A stretch of 64,000 bases of DNA from an uncultured Bacilli bacterium (lineage in GTDB: Bacteria; Bacillota_I; Bacilli_A; RF39; UBA660): the NCBI GenBank assembly GCA_934120715.1, contig CAKOUW010000001.1:186001-250000 (forward strand). The letters are read 5' to 3'. The translations under genes were made by a program, and so were the position numbers. Within the stretch, counting starts at the first letter, position 1, and each line of letters starts with the position of its first letter. Positions 1-9,373 of the stretch are shown piece after piece. The notes under the pieces are model-generated. The model had not been told where the DNA came from. It ran no database searches and saw only the letters and a program-made list of their open reading frames with translations.

Positions 1-10
1 GATTTTAGTG

Positions 11-16
11 TATAAT
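11..16 (+). promoter_or_regulatory. putative -10 box of the first gene
   Basis: A perfect TATAAT lies 29 bases before the chosen start codon at 45, with TG directly before it. The -35 region lies outside the window, so only the -10 can be seen. Confidence 0.4.
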
Positions 17-44
17 GTGGATGCTAATTGAGGGGTGTAGTTAT

Positions 45-779
45 ATGAGCAGGTTGGAAGTTTACAAAGTTAATCCAGATGAAGTTTATGGTGTTGTTAA
101 TGATAATATTGAAGCTTGTAGAGATACTCTAACTCTACCTAGTGATGATAAATATCATAGTTGTGCATCAATTTATAGAGTGCCTAGTATTTTAAAAGAT
201 GGTCTTCTTTCAAAGCGTTTACAACGAGGAGTTCTTTCTTTAGAAGAAGAATTAACTTTTAAGGATCCATTTTGTGTTAATGGAGCTGATGCTGTTTCAC
301 TTTCAACGATGAAACCTGAGGTTTCTTTTAGTCAAATGCATAGAAATGAAGATTATTATAATTCCTATTTTACACCAGTGGAAGCTGATTTTGTTATATC
401 TAGTGATGTTAATGCTTATTCTGTTACTACTAATTATTTTAATGAATCATTAGTTAATGATAGAGTTAGTACGGATTACTTTACTGGTATAAACGTTAGA
501 GTTTTAAGAAAAATAATATCAATTTATAACTCTAATAGTAGTTTAGAAGAAAAAAATGCTAGAGTGTTAAAATTGTATGATGATTTACGAATGGCAGCGA
601 TTGCATTAAGTGAATTTAATAAAAAAAGGAAGGAAAATCCAATACCTTTAATGGAAGATAGTTGGCGTAAATATGTACCAATAGCTGATCTTATGAAAGG
701 CTCTTCATATACAGATGATGGAGTTATGGGACTTGATATTAATAGCGTATCTTCACTTCCTAAAATACATGTAAAATAA
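45..779 (+). CDS. hypothetical protein, weak ADP-ribosyltransferase-like pattern
   Basis: A soluble 244-residue protein that I do not recognise. An in-frame ATG also exists at 15, but the GAGGGG ribosome binding site at about 30-35 sits correctly for the ATG at 45. No signal peptide or membrane segment is visible. Residues near 37-60 read YHSCASIYRVPSILKDGLLS and are followed by GADAVSLS. This loosely recalls the N-terminal substrate-binding strand of DarT/PARP-like ADP-ribosyltransferases (H, then I..IL..GL.S, then a beta strand ending in S.S). The similarity is a pattern only, and no catalytic glutamate can be assigned. The gene is followed 42 bases later by sigK on the same strand and may be co-transcribed with it. 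Confidence 0.55.
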   Translation: MSRLEVYKVNPDEVYGVVNDNIEACRDTLTLPSDDKYHSCASIYRVPSILKDGLLSKRLQRGVLSLEEELTFKDPFCVNGADAVSLSTMKPEVSFSQMHRNEDYYNSYFTPVEADFVISSDVNAYSVTTNYFNESLVNDRVSTDYFTGINVRVLRKIISIYNSNSSLEEKNARVLKLYDDLRMAAIALSEFNKKRKENPIPLMEDSWRKYVPIADLMKGSSYTDDGVMGLDINSVSSLPKIHVK

Positions 780-821
780 ATTACTAAAATTCGACATATA
801 ATTCTTTGAGGAGAGAATTAT

Positions 822-1520
822 ATGTTTTTTAATATTATATCTATTTTAAAAGATTTTTTTGGTTTTACAGGATCATATTCTAATGAGGTTTTTCCAGATC
901 CTTTGAGTTCTACTGAAGAAGAGGAATATATAAAGAAGAAATTAGAAGGAGATATGTCTGCAAGAAATAAATTGATTGAACATAATTTAAGATTAGTTGC
1001 TCATATTATAAAAAAGTTTGATAGTAATTATAGTGATAGTGATGATTTGATTAGTATTGGGACAATTGGACTTATAAAGGGAGTTGATACTTTTTCACCT
1101 GATAAGGGAGTTAAAATAACAACTTATTGTGCTAGATGTATAGAGAATGAAATTTTAATGTATTTTAGAAGTAATAATAAATACAGTAAAGATATATCTA
1201 TTAATGATGCTTTAGGTTTTGATAAAGATGGTAATGAGATAAATATAGTTGATGTTTTAAAAACTCCTAAGGTTGATTTTATTGATGATATTGATTTAAG
1301 AGATAATATTGTGTTATTGAGAAAATATTTTAAAGTATTAACACCTAGAGAGAAGGAAATAATAATTAGAAGATATGGACTTAATAATACGCTAGAGGAG
1401 ACACAGAAAACTATAGCACGAAAGTTGAATATTTCTAGAAGTTATGTATCAAGAATTGAAAAAAGAGCGCTTACAAAAATATTAAGGGAATTTATTAAAG
1501 AAAACAAATATGAAAGATAG
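822..1520 (+). CDS. sigK: RNA polymerase sporulation sigma factor SigK (pro-form)
   Basis: Late mother-cell sigma factor, 232 residues. Close match to Bacillus SigK across regions 2 and 4: ARNKLIEHNLRLVAHIIKKF, then DLISIGTIGLIKGVDTF, YCARCIENEILMY, a GFDKDGNEI segment and a terminal helix-turn-helix SRSYVSRIEKRAL. The first 18 residues are a hydrophobic pro-sequence. The Ser18-Tyr19 junction sits just before FPDPLSS, matching the S-Y bond cut by SpoIVFB in B. subtilis pro-SigK. The reading frame is continuous, with no intervening skin-like element. GAGGAGAG precedes the ATG. The gene implies that the host lineage keeps at least part of late sporulation. Family identity is firm; activity is inferred. 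Confidence 0.93.
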   Translation: MFFNIISILKDFFGFTGSYSNEVFPDPLSSTEEEEYIKKKLEGDMSARNKLIEHNLRLVAHIIKKFDSNYSDSDDLISIGTIGLIKGVDTFSPDKGVKITTYCARCIENEILMYFRSNNKYSKDISINDALGFDKDGNEINIVDVLKTPKVDFIDDIDLRDNIVLLRKYFKVLTPREKEIIIRRYGLNNTLEETQKTIARKLNISRSYVSRIEKRALTKILREFIKENKYER

Positions 1521-1575
1521 AATTATAGACAAATAGTCTTTTTCAAGATATAATTGTAATGGTTGGAGTGATAGT

Positions 1576-3090
1576 ATGAGTAGGAATGTAAAAAAGAAAA
1601 AGAGTAATAAAAAAGAAGTGGACAATGAGGCAATTCAAACTTTAAATGAGAATGTTGTTGAGACTGAAATTAATGATACTCAAGATATAGTAATAGAGAA
1701 GAAAGTTAATAAGAAAAAAGTTGTTTTAGCTTCTATTTTAATATTAGGAATGGTTTTGATACTGTGTTTAACTCTTTTATTTCCAATAATTACTTTAAAG
1801 GGTAAAAAGACTGTATTAATTAATTATAAGGAAAAATATAAGGAAGCTGGATATTCTGCTTCTTTTTTGGGACAGGATTTAACTAAAAAAGTTAAGGTTA
1901 AGGGAAAGGTTAATTCTTCGAAACTTGGGAAATATAAAATTATTTATGAAGTTAAAGGATTTTTTAAGCGTAGGGTAGTTAGAACAGTTGTTGTTGCTGA
2001 TAGAAGTGCTCCAGTAATAACGCTTTCTAGTGAAGATGATATTTATTTGTGTCCGGGTAGTACTTATAAGACTGATTCGTATAAGGCTTATGATAATTAT
2101 GATGGAGATATAACCAAAAAAGTTAAAGTTGATTATCATAAAGATAAAGTTGTTTATAGTGTTTTTGATAGTAGTGGTAATAAAAGGAGTGTAAGTAGAA
2201 AACTGGTATATAAAGATGTTGTAGGTCCAGATTTAACTCTTAATGATGGTGATATTCAATATTTGTTTGTTGGCGATACTTATAAAGATAGCGGAGCTAC
2301 AGCTATTGATAATTGTGATAATGATATAAGTAGTAAGATACAGATATCTGGTGATGTTAATACTTCTGTTCCTGGTGAATATGAAATTACTTATACTGTG
2401 TTTGATGATGCCTTAAATAAAACAGAGAAAAAGAAAAAAATAATTGTTTCAGAGAGAGGAAAAAATGGAACTATTTATTTAACTTTTGATGATGGACCTA
2501 AAAGTGGAACAACTGATGTTATTTTGGATATTTTAAAAGAGCAAGGCGTTAAAGCAACATTTTTTGTTACTAATGGTGGTCCAGATGAGTTGATCAAAAG
2601 AGCATATGATGAGGGACATTCTATTGGACTACATACAGCTAGTCATGATTATCCAACGGTTTATGCTTCAGTTGATGCTTATTTTAATGACTTAAATATT
2701 GTTGGTGATAGAGTTAAGAGAATAACTGGGGTAGAATCTAAAATTATTAGATTTCCTGGTGGTTCTAGTAATACTGTTAGTAGACATTATTCTTTGGGTA
2801 TTATGAGTACTTTGACATCTATGGTACTAGAGAGAGGTTATCGTTATTATGATTGGAATTTATCATCTGGCGACGCTAGTGGAAAGCCTGGAATAACAGC
2901 AACGGATATTTATAATAATGTAGTTGGAAGTTTAAAAAAAGATAGAGTTAATATGGTTTTAATGCATGATATTAAGACTTATACTAGAGATGCTTTAAGA
3001 GATATTATTATTTATGGTAAAAATAATGGTTATTCTTTTGAAAAAATAGATATTGGAACTGAAATGATTACGCAAAGAGTAAATAATTAG
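1576..3090 (+). CDS. membrane-anchored polysaccharide deacetylase with three Ig-like (DUF5011-type) domains
   Basis: A 504-residue cell-surface enzyme of the NodB/CE4 family. A lysine-rich cytoplasmic tail (1-48) leads into one membrane helix (about 49-73). Three Ig-like repeats of the DUF5011/HYR kind follow (about 74-141, 144-212, 217-291); each ends in a strand such as PGEYEITYTVFDDALNK. The C-terminal NodB domain carries TFDDGP at 303-308 (catalytic base and metal Asp), the metal-binding HTASH at 353-357, RFPGG at 392-396 and a late LMHD motif, so the active site looks complete. Likely role: deacetylation of peptidoglycan or another wall glycan. The substrate cannot be told from sequence. 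Confidence 0.85.
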   Translation: MSRNVKKKKSNKKEVDNEAIQTLNENVVETEINDTQDIVIEKKVNKKKVVLASILILGMVLILCLTLLFPIITLKGKKTVLINYKEKYKEAGYSASFLGQDLTKKVKVKGKVNSSKLGKYKIIYEVKGFFKRRVVRTVVVADRSAPVITLSSEDDIYLCPGSTYKTDSYKAYDNYDGDITKKVKVDYHKDKVVYSVFDSSGNKRSVSRKLVYKDVVGPDLTLNDGDIQYLFVGDTYKDSGATAIDNCDNDISSKIQISGDVNTSVPGEYEITYTVFDDALNKTEKKKKIIVSERGKNGTIYLTFDDGPKSGTTDVILDILKEQGVKATFFVTNGGPDELIKRAYDEGHSIGLHTASHDYPTVYASVDAYFNDLNIVGDRVKRITGVESKIIRFPGGSSNTVSRHYSLGIMSTLTSMVLERGYRYYDWNLSSGDASGKPGITATDIYNNVVGSLKKDRVNMVLMHDIKTYTRDALRDIIIYGKNNGYSFEKIDIGTEMITQRVNN

Positions 3091-3116
3091 ACTATTTAGA
3101 AAAAATGTTATATAAT
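3088..3116 (+). promoter_or_regulatory. putative sigma-A promoter before yqeG
   Basis: TTAGAC (3088-3093), a 17-base spacer and TATAAT (3111-3116) precede the ribosome binding site GGCGGTGAT and the ATG at 3133. The -35 overlaps the stop codon of the deacetylase gene. Confidence 0.5.
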
Positions 3117-3132
3117 ATAGGGCGGTGATGTT

Positions 3133-3651
3133 ATGCATATTTTTAAACCTGATATATATAAAAAAAGTATATTTGATATTGACTATCAAAAATTAAAAGA
3201 TGAAGGAATTAAATGCTTAATTTTTGATCTTGATAATACATTGGGTTTAATTGAGCATAAAAGATGTCCTCTTAAGAGTAAGAGACTTATTAATAAGTTA
3301 AAAAAAGATTTTTTAATAGTTATATGCTCTAATAATACTTTAAAAAGGATTAAACCTTATGTTGAAGAACTTGGTATATATGGAGCTAGCTTTAGTTTAA
3401 AGCCATCAATAAAGGGGCTTTTTACTATTAGAAGAAAGTATAATTTAAAAAAATGTGAAATGGTAATGATAGGGGATCAAATTGTTACTGATATATTTTC
3501 AGGTAATCGTTTTGGAATAAAAACTATTTTAGTTGATCCGATGGGAGAAAAAGATTTAAAAATAACAAGTCTTAATAGAAAAATTGAGAAACTTATAGTT
3601 AATAATTATAAGAAAAAAGGCTTGTTTGAGCGAGGTAAATATTATGGATGA
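3133..3651 (+). CDS. yqeG: YqeG family HAD IIIA-type phosphatase
   Basis: Small HAD-superfamily hydrolase, 172 residues, the usual YqeG length. Motif I is FDLDNT (Asp32 and Asp34), motif II is the CSNNT segment, and motif III/IV is MIGDQIVTDIFSGN. The physiological substrate of YqeG proteins is not established. As in B. subtilis it directly precedes the ribosome-assembly GTPase gene yqeH and overlaps it by 8 bases, which suggests translational coupling and a shared operon. Confidence 0.9.
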   Translation: MHIFKPDIYKKSIFDIDYQKLKDEGIKCLIFDLDNTLGLIEHKRCPLKSKRLINKLKKDFLIVICSNNTLKRIKPYVEELGIYGASFSLKPSIKGLFTIRRKYNLKKCEMVMIGDQIVTDIFSGNRFGIKTILVDPMGEKDLKITSLNRKIEKLIVNNYKKKGLFERGKYYG

Positions 3652-4654
3652 TTCAAAAAAATGTTTAGGATGTGGGGTTAATTTACAGGATCAAAATATT
3701 TTACAAGAAGGATATACTACTAGTTTGGAAAATGATTTTTGTCAGAGATGTTTTAGAATGAAAAATTATGGGGAATATCAAATGATAGTTAAATCAAATG
3801 ATGAATATTTAAATATATTAAAAGCTGTTTCTGATACTAAAGATTTGGTTTTGTATGTTACTGATTTACTTAATTTAGAAAAAGATATACAAAATATTAG
3901 AGAGATACTTTCCAATAAAATAATTTTGGTTTTAAATAAAAAAGATATATTTGATAAATCGGTTAAAGATGAAAAATTGATAAAATATTTAGATAATGAT
4001 AAAAGTATTTTTGAAGAGATTATTGTTGTTAGTACTTATAGTAATTATAATACGGATTACTTGTTAAAAAGAATTAAATATTATCAGACATCTTCTAATG
4101 TTTATGTGGTTGGTAATACGAATGCTGGTAAGAGCAGTTTAATTAATAATCTTGTAGCTAACTATTCTGATTTAGAGCCAAAACTTACAATGTCTTCGCT
4201 ACCTTCTACAACATTGAATACAGTTAAGATAAAACTTGATGATCATTTGACATTTATTGATACTCCTGGATTAGTAGATAGTGGTTCTATTCTTAACTTT
4301 GTTGATTCTAATATGATTAAGAAGATGTCTCCTAAAAAGACTATAAAACCTAGAACTTATCAACTTAGAAAAAATCAATCTATAGTAATTGAAGATTTAG
4401 TTAGATTAGATTATGTTGATGGTGAAAAAAATAGTTTTACAGTATTTGTATCTAATGATTTGAATGTTAAAAGATTACTTAATTTATTTAATAATGATAA
4501 ATTAAAAGATTTAAGTAAAAAGACTTTTCAAGTTAAGTATGGAGAAGATTTAGTTATTAAAGGAATGGGCTTTGTTAAGATAGTTAATAAGGGAATAGTT
4601 GATGTATATATTAATAAAGATGTTGATGTATATTTAAGAAAATCATTAATATAG
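3644..4654 (+). CDS. yqeH: ribosome biogenesis GTPase YqeH (circularly permuted)
   Basis: A GTPase for 30S subunit assembly, 336 residues. The N-terminus has a treble-clef zinc finger (Cys7, Cys10, Cys33, Cys36). The G motifs are in permuted order: NKKD (G4) comes first, followed by GNTNAGKSS (G1) and DTPG (G3), which defines the YqeH/YlqF/RsgA class. A longer frame begins at 3626, but the GAGGT ribosome binding site fits the ATG at 3644. The start lies inside the end of yqeG. The C-terminal part after the GTPase is the YqeH-specific RNA-binding region. Confidence 0.92.
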   Translation: MDDSKKCLGCGVNLQDQNILQEGYTTSLENDFCQRCFRMKNYGEYQMIVKSNDEYLNILKAVSDTKDLVLYVTDLLNLEKDIQNIREILSNKIILVLNKKDIFDKSVKDEKLIKYLDNDKSIFEEIIVVSTYSNYNTDYLLKRIKYYQTSSNVYVVGNTNAGKSSLINNLVANYSDLEPKLTMSSLPSTTLNTVKIKLDDHLTFIDTPGLVDSGSILNFVDSNMIKKMSPKKTIKPRTYQLRKNQSIVIEDLVRLDYVDGEKNSFTVFVSNDLNVKRLLNLFNNDKLKDLSKKTFQVKYGEDLVIKGMGFVKIVNKGIVDVYINKDVDVYLRKSLI

Positions 4655-4735
4655 GTGTAATTTTTATTAGTTTTTGAAGAGAAATTAGTAAACTAAAAAT
4701 AGTAATAAATAATAGTTATGGTGTGGGGTGATGTT

Positions 4736-6457
4736 ATGAATCAGGATTTAGTTAATGAAATAAGACAGAGGACTGATATTGTTGACATCATTGGAGAGAG
4801 AATACCACTTGTTGCGAGAGGGAAAAACTTCTTTGGAGTTTGTCCTTTTCATGATGATTCAAATCCTTCACTTTGTGTATCTAGGGAAAAACAAATTTAT
4901 ACATGTTTTTCTTGTCATGCAACAGGAAATGTTTTTACGTTTTTAATGAATTATGATCATATGGAATTTAAGGAAGTTTTAGTTTCTTTAGGTGAAAGAT
5001 TAGGTATAAATGTTTCTAATGTTAAGATTAATAAGAAAACAACTAAATATGATAAATTATATGATGCCTATAATTTATCTGTTAAGTATTATCAAAATAA
5101 TTTACTTAGTTCTTTAGGAAGAGATGCTAGAAGTTATTTAAAGAAGAGAAGTATAGATGAAGATCTAATAAAAGAATTTGAGATTGGTCTTTCTATTGAT
5201 AAGAGAGATGACTTATGTAATTTGTTAACTACGAAGGGCTATTCCTTAGTAGAATTAAATAAGATAGGTCTAGCAAATGATAGTCATGATATTTATAATG
5301 ATAGAATTATGTTTCCATTATATGATCCAGTTGGCAGATGTGTTGGTTTTAGTGGCAGAATTTATAAAGATAATTTGCAAAATAAATATTTAAATACTAA
5401 AGAGACAGATATATTTAAAAAGGGAGAAATTTTATATCATTACCATAAAGCTATTGAAGAGTGTAGAAAAGCTAAGTCTGTTATTGTAATGGAAGGTTTT
5501 ATGGATGTTATTAGGGCATGGAGTATTGGTGTTAAGAATACGGTAGCCTTAATGGGAACAGCTTTAACTAATGAACAGATAAATTTATTGAAAAGATTGT
5601 CTAAAAATATAATTTTATGTTTAGATGGAGATGCTCCAGGAGTTCATGCAGCGATAAATAATGGAGAAATATTATTTAATAAGGGAATAGAAGTAAAAGT
5701 TATATCTTTACCAGATGATGATGATCCGGATACTTTTATATTAAAACATGGTGGAGAAAGATTTATAAATTTAGTTGATAGTGCTATTAACTATAATGAT
5801 TATAAAATTAATAAATTAAAGGAACAAGTTGATTTTAGAAGTGATGTAGAAAAAGCTAATTATATTAATACAGTTTTAGAGGAAACTAGTAAAATAGATG
5901 ATGAAATTAGAATAGAAATAGTACTTAAAAAGCTTGCAAAAGAATTTGATATAGGATATAATACACTGGAAAAACGTTTTAGTGATATAAAAAGTAAAAA
6001 AGCTCCTAAAGCGGAACCAATTTTAGTTAAAAGACTTCAAAATAGAAAAACTAAATATGATAAAGCAGTAGAACAAGTCCTTTATTTTATGCTTAATAAT
6101 GATTGGGTTATTAGTCAAGTTTCCAATGAGGGAGTTTTCTTTCCTACGGATAAGGCTAGAATTTTAGCTAGTGAGATTACTTATTATTATGAGAAGTATG
6201 GAAAAATTAATGTAGCTGATTTTTATACTTATGTTAGTGAAAAGGAAGATATTTTGACTTTGCTTAATTCTATATTAGTAGAAAATTATATAGAGACTAC
6301 TACTAAAGAAGAATTGTTTAAGTATTTTGAAGTTATTAATGAGTATCGTTTAAGGCTTGAAATTAATCGATTAGAAGCTTTGATGAAGAAAGAGACGGAT
6401 CCTTTAGAAATGGCTAAAATAGGCGATAAGATTAGAAAGTTAAGAATGGGAGAATAG
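4736..6457 (+). CDS. dnaG: DNA primase
   Basis: Replicative primase, 573 residues. The zinc-binding domain has Cys36, His39, Cys57 and Cys60 ([10 protein letters not shown] and YTCFSC). The catalytic TOPRIM core contains [10 protein letters not shown] and LCLDGDAPG, and a C-terminal helicase-binding region follows. A longer frame opens at 4718, but the GGGGTGAT ribosome binding site selects the ATG at 4736. It is the first gene of a dnaG-rpoD-trmK cluster, the classical macromolecular-synthesis arrangement of Firmicutes (rpsU is absent here). The next gene starts 2 bases after its stop. Confidence 0.96.
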   Translation: MNQDLVNEIRQRTDIVDIIGERIPLVARGKNFFGVCPFHDDSNPSLCVSREKQIYTCFSCHATGNVFTFLMNYDHMEFKEVLVSLGERLGINVSNVKINKKTTKYDKLYDAYNLSVKYYQNNLLSSLGRDARSYLKKRSIDEDLIKEFEIGLSIDKRDDLCNLLTTKGYSLVELNKIGLANDSHDIYNDRIMFPLYDPVGRCVGFSGRIYKDNLQNKYLNTKETDIFKKGEILYHYHKAIEECRKAKSVIVMEGFMDVIRAWSIGVKNTVALMGTALTNEQINLLKRLSKNIILCLDGDAPGVHAAINNGEILFNKGIEVKVISLPDDDDPDTFILKHGGERFINLVDSAINYNDYKINKLKEQVDFRSDVEKANYINTVLEETSKIDDEIRIEIVLKKLAKEFDIGYNTLEKRFSDIKSKKAPKAEPILVKRLQNRKTKYDKAVEQVLYFMLNNDWVISQVSNEGVFFPTDKARILASEITYYYEKYGKINVADFYTYVSEKEDILTLLNSILVENYIETTTKEELFKYFEVINEYRLRLEINRLEALMKKETDPLEMAKIGDKIRKLRMGE

Positions 6458-6459
6458 AT

Positions 6460-7554
6460 ATGGTTGGAGAGATTAAAACATTAGATCAAAGAAAAGAGAA
6501 ATTACTAGCGCTTGGTAAGAAACAAGGATTTATTACTTATGAACAGTTGGCTAATGAATTAAAAGGTCTTGATATTGATAGTGATTCACTTGATGATTTA
6601 TATAATACTTTAGTTGAAGCTAATATTGATATTGTTTCTGAAGATGGTAGTGATGATGAGGCTAGTGGAGAAGAGATTACACCTGATGTTTCAGTTGAAA
6701 ATATTACATTATCTAAAGATGTAAAGATTAATGATCCTGTCAGAATGTATTTAAAGGAAATTGGTAGAATTAACTTACTTACATCTGATGAGGAATTTGA
6801 GTATGCTAAAAGAGCTGAAGAGGGTGATGAAGAAGCTAAAAGACTTCTTGCGGAATCTAACCTTCGTCTAGTTGTTAGTATTGCTAAAAGATATGTTGGA
6901 CGTGGAATGTTATTTCTTGATTTAATTCAAGAAGGTAATATAGGTCTTATGAAAGCAGTTGATAAATTTGATCCTACTAAGGGATATAAGTTTTCTACAT
7001 ATGCTACATGGTGGATTAGACAGGCTATAACTAGAGCTATTGCTGATCAAGCTAGAACTATTCGTGTTCCAGTACATATGGTTGAGACTATAAATAAATT
7101 GGCTCGTGTACAAAGACAATTAACACAGGAACTTAATCGTGAACCAACTGATGAGGAGATTGCTAAAAAGCTAGGTATTACTATAGATAAAGTTAGGGAA
7201 GTTTATAAGATTAGTCAAGATCCTGTTTCTCTTGAGACACCAATTGGTGAAGAAGATGATTCACATTTAGGTGATTTCGTACCAGATGAGAGAACTATGG
7301 GACCAGAAGAATATGCTACTGTTGAAATGCTAAAAGAAGAGCTTAGTGGTGTTTTAGCTACTTTAACTGATAGAGAAGAAAAGGTTTTAAGACTTAGATT
7401 TGGTCTTGATGATGGTCAGTGCAGAACTCTTGAGGAAGTTGGTCAAATCTTTGGTGTTACACGTGAGAGAATTAGACAAATTGAAGCTAAAGCGCTTAGA
7501 AAATTGAGACATCCATCTCGTTCTAGAAAATTAAAGGATTTTTTAACTGACTAA
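6460..7554 (+). CDS. rpoD: primary sigma factor SigA/RpoD
   Basis: Housekeeping sigma-70 factor, 364 residues. Region 1.2 ([16 protein letters not shown]), region 2 ([17 protein letters not shown], then [16 protein letters not shown] with its -10 melting aromatics), region 3 ([16 protein letters not shown]) and region 4.2 ([19 protein letters not shown]) are all intact. Region 1.1 is short, as in other Firmicutes. The gene follows dnaG after 2 bases and its stop overlaps the trmK start (TAATG). It presumably reads the TGnTATAAT promoters seen across the window. Confidence 0.97.
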   Translation: MVGEIKTLDQRKEKLLALGKKQGFITYEQLANELKGLDIDSDSLDDLYNTLVEANIDIVSEDGSDDEASGEEITPDVSVENITLSKDVKINDPVRMYLKEIGRINLLTSDEEFEYAKRAEEGDEEAKRLLAESNLRLVVSIAKRYVGRGMLFLDLIQEGNIGLMKAVDKFDPTKGYKFSTYATWWIRQAITRAIADQARTIRVPVHMVETINKLARVQRQLTQELNREPTDEEIAKKLGITIDKVREVYKISQDPVSLETPIGEEDDSHLGDFVPDERTMGPEEYATVEMLKEELSGVLATLTDREEKVLRLRFGLDDGQCRTLEEVGQIFGVTRERIRQIEAKALRKLRHPSRSRKLKDFLTD

Positions 7555-8231
7555 TGAAAATTAATAAAAGATTAAAGACAATTGGAGATTTAGTTGAGGC
7601 TAACTCTTTTTGTTTAGATGTAGGGTGTGATCATGCTTTCTTAGATATTTATTTAGTTAAGCAAAAGAAAAACATTAAACCAATAGCGTCAGATATATTA
7701 GAAGGACCATTACAACAAGCTAAGAACAATATAAAAAGAGAGCACCTTGAAGATGTGATAGAGACTAGACTTGGGGATGGACTAGATACATATAGTGAAG
7801 AAGTAGATACTGTAATTATTTCTGGTATGGGTGGCAGAAATATGATAGGTATTTTTAATAAAAATATAGACGTGTTAAAAAAATTTAAAACAATTATTAT
7901 AAGTCCAAATAATTATCAAGTAGATGTAAAAAAATATTTATGTCATAGAGGATTTTATATTGATGATGAAGTGTTTGTTAAAGACGGTAAATTTATTTAT
8001 CAAGTAATAAAACTAAAAAGAGGACATGAAAAATATAATAAAAAAGAATATTTCTTTGGACCAGTATTCTTAACTAAAAAAGATAATTTATTTAGAGAAT
8101 ACTATACAAGAGAAGTTGTATCTAGAAGAATACTTATTAAGATGCTTCCTAATAATTATAGATTTAAGAAATTCTTCTTAAAAAGAGAAATAAAAATGTT
8201 AGAAAAAGAGTTAGATATAATAAAAAAATAG
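7554..8231 (+). CDS. trmK: tRNA (adenine22-N1)-methyltransferase TrmK
   Basis: A SAM-dependent methyltransferase modifying A22 of bacterial tRNAs, 225 residues (YqfN in B. subtilis). Motif I is CLDVGCDHAFLDIYL, the next acidic strand is IASDILEGPLQQA, and the family signature VIISGMGGRNM occupies the motif IV area. The C-terminal half is a basic coiled-coil-like extension typical of TrmK. It is translationally coupled to rpoD by a TAATG overlap and ends in a strong terminator. Confidence 0.92.
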   Translation: MKINKRLKTIGDLVEANSFCLDVGCDHAFLDIYLVKQKKNIKPIASDILEGPLQQAKNNIKREHLEDVIETRLGDGLDTYSEEVDTVIISGMGGRNMIGIFNKNIDVLKKFKTIIISPNNYQVDVKKYLCHRGFYIDDEVFVKDGKFIYQVIKLKRGHEKYNKKEYFFGPVFLTKKDNLFREYYTREVVSRRILIKMLPNNYRFKKFFLKREIKMLEKELDIIKK

Positions 8232-8256
8232 AATCTTGGTTTAAGATTCTTTTTTT
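8230..8256 (+). terminator. bidirectional terminator between trmK and the convergent membrane gene
   Basis: An 8-bp stem AGAATCTT/AAGATTCT (8230-8237 and 8243-8250) with a 5-base loop, followed by a run of T. It overlaps the last codons of the convergent gene. Confidence 0.85.
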
Positions 8257-8606
8257 CTACTTATACCAACCATACTACCAAAGGTTGAGGTAATAAGAAT
8301 AATTATATAATAAATTATTACTCTGAGTTTTAATACTTCATTAGTAAGAAGAGCTAGTATTATAAATATAGGGATAATAATAACAGATAATTTTATACCT
8401 TCTAGAAAACCTTTACTAGTAGCTTTCTTTCCTAGGATAAAACTACTTATAAATATATTTAATAAAATTATTACTATCTTTAATATAGAGTATGTAGTTC
8501 CATTTATAATATTAAAATAATAAAGTGTTGTTATTAAAAGGAGAGATAATAAAATAGATATAATTGTATAAATTAGTCTTAAACCATATTTTTTTAAATA
8601 AGACAT
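8241..8606 (-). CDS. TIGR04086-like small membrane protein
   Basis: A 121-residue, very hydrophobic protein with four predicted membrane helices (about 9-31, 39-57, 69-89, 94-112) and a short charged C-terminus. A KxxxKGFLEGI segment between helices 2 and 3 matches the conserved Gly-rich turn of the TIGR04086/YrzE family, which has no established function. It stands alone, convergent with trmK. The family assignment rests on length, topology and this turn, so it is moderate. Confidence 0.6.
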   Translation of the reverse strand: MSYLKKYGLRLIYTIISILLSLLLITTLYYFNIINGTTYSILKIVIILLNIFISSFILGKKATSKGFLEGIKLSVIIIPIFIILALLTNEVLKLRVIIYYIIILITSTFGSMVGISRKKES

Positions 8607-8682
8607 GTTTTCACCTCTAATTAAAGTTATGTTTATGTATAAAAAAATATGATTTAACTCACTATAAATATAGGTGAATAGT

Positions 8683-9327
8683 ATGGATTATTTTATTGTT
8701 TTTATTAGAAGTTTATTATTTTATTTATTAATTACAGTAGTATATAGAATTATGGGAAAAAGAGAAATAGGAGAACTTTCTATTATGGATTTTATTGTAT
8801 CTATTTTTATAGCAGAACTTGCCGCTATAGCGATAGAAAACTATAAAGATAGTATGCTTCTTTCGATAATACCAATAACAGTATTAGTAGTTTTACAAAT
8901 TTTAGCTTCTAGACTTTCTATTAAAAGTAATAAGATGAGAAATATAATAGATGGAGAACCATCTATCATTATTAATAGAGGTAAAATTAATTTTGAAGAG
9001 ATGTTAAAACAAAGATATAATTTAGATGATTTATTAACACAACTTAGAGCTAAATCAATTAAGTCAATAGAAGAAGTTGATTATGCTATACTTGAAACTA
9101 GTGGTAAATTATCAGTATTTAAAAAAGATGATGATAAAGATAGAACTTATCCATTACCTGTTATTATAGATGGTAGATGTCAAGAAGATGTTTTGATACA
9201 AATTGGTAAAGATAGAGAATGGTTAGATGAGAAGTTAAGAGAAGAAAATTATAATATAGAAGATATATTTTATGGTTTTTATCAGAAGAAAAAATTATTT
9301 TTAATTAAAAGAGATAATATAAATTGA
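8683..9327 (+). CDS. DUF421 (YetF-type) membrane protein
   Basis: 214 residues. Three N-terminal membrane helices contain the family signature YRIMGKREIGELSIMDFIVS and are followed by a cytoplasmic alpha/beta domain that includes GEPSIIINRGKINFEEM and LDDLLTQLRAKSI. YetF-type proteins are widespread in spore formers, but their biochemical role is not settled. A GTG at 8674 opens the frame, but AGGTGA at 8672-8677 fits the ATG at 8683. Confidence 0.85.
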   Translation: MDYFIVFIRSLLFYLLITVVYRIMGKREIGELSIMDFIVSIFIAELAAIAIENYKDSMLLSIIPITVLVVLQILASRLSIKSNKMRNIIDGEPSIIINRGKINFEEMLKQRYNLDDLLTQLRAKSIKSIEEVDYAILETSGKLSVFKKDDDKDRTYPLPVIIDGRCQEDVLIQIGKDREWLDEKLREENYNIEDIFYGFYQKKKLFLIKRDNIN

Positions 9328-9373
9328 CAAATTATTTTGATGGATAGTGTTATAAAATATGTGGTGATTTATA

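Noticed and set aside
822..1520. skin-like element interrupting sigK
   Set aside because: The sigK frame is continuous from pro-sequence to terminal helix-turn-helix.
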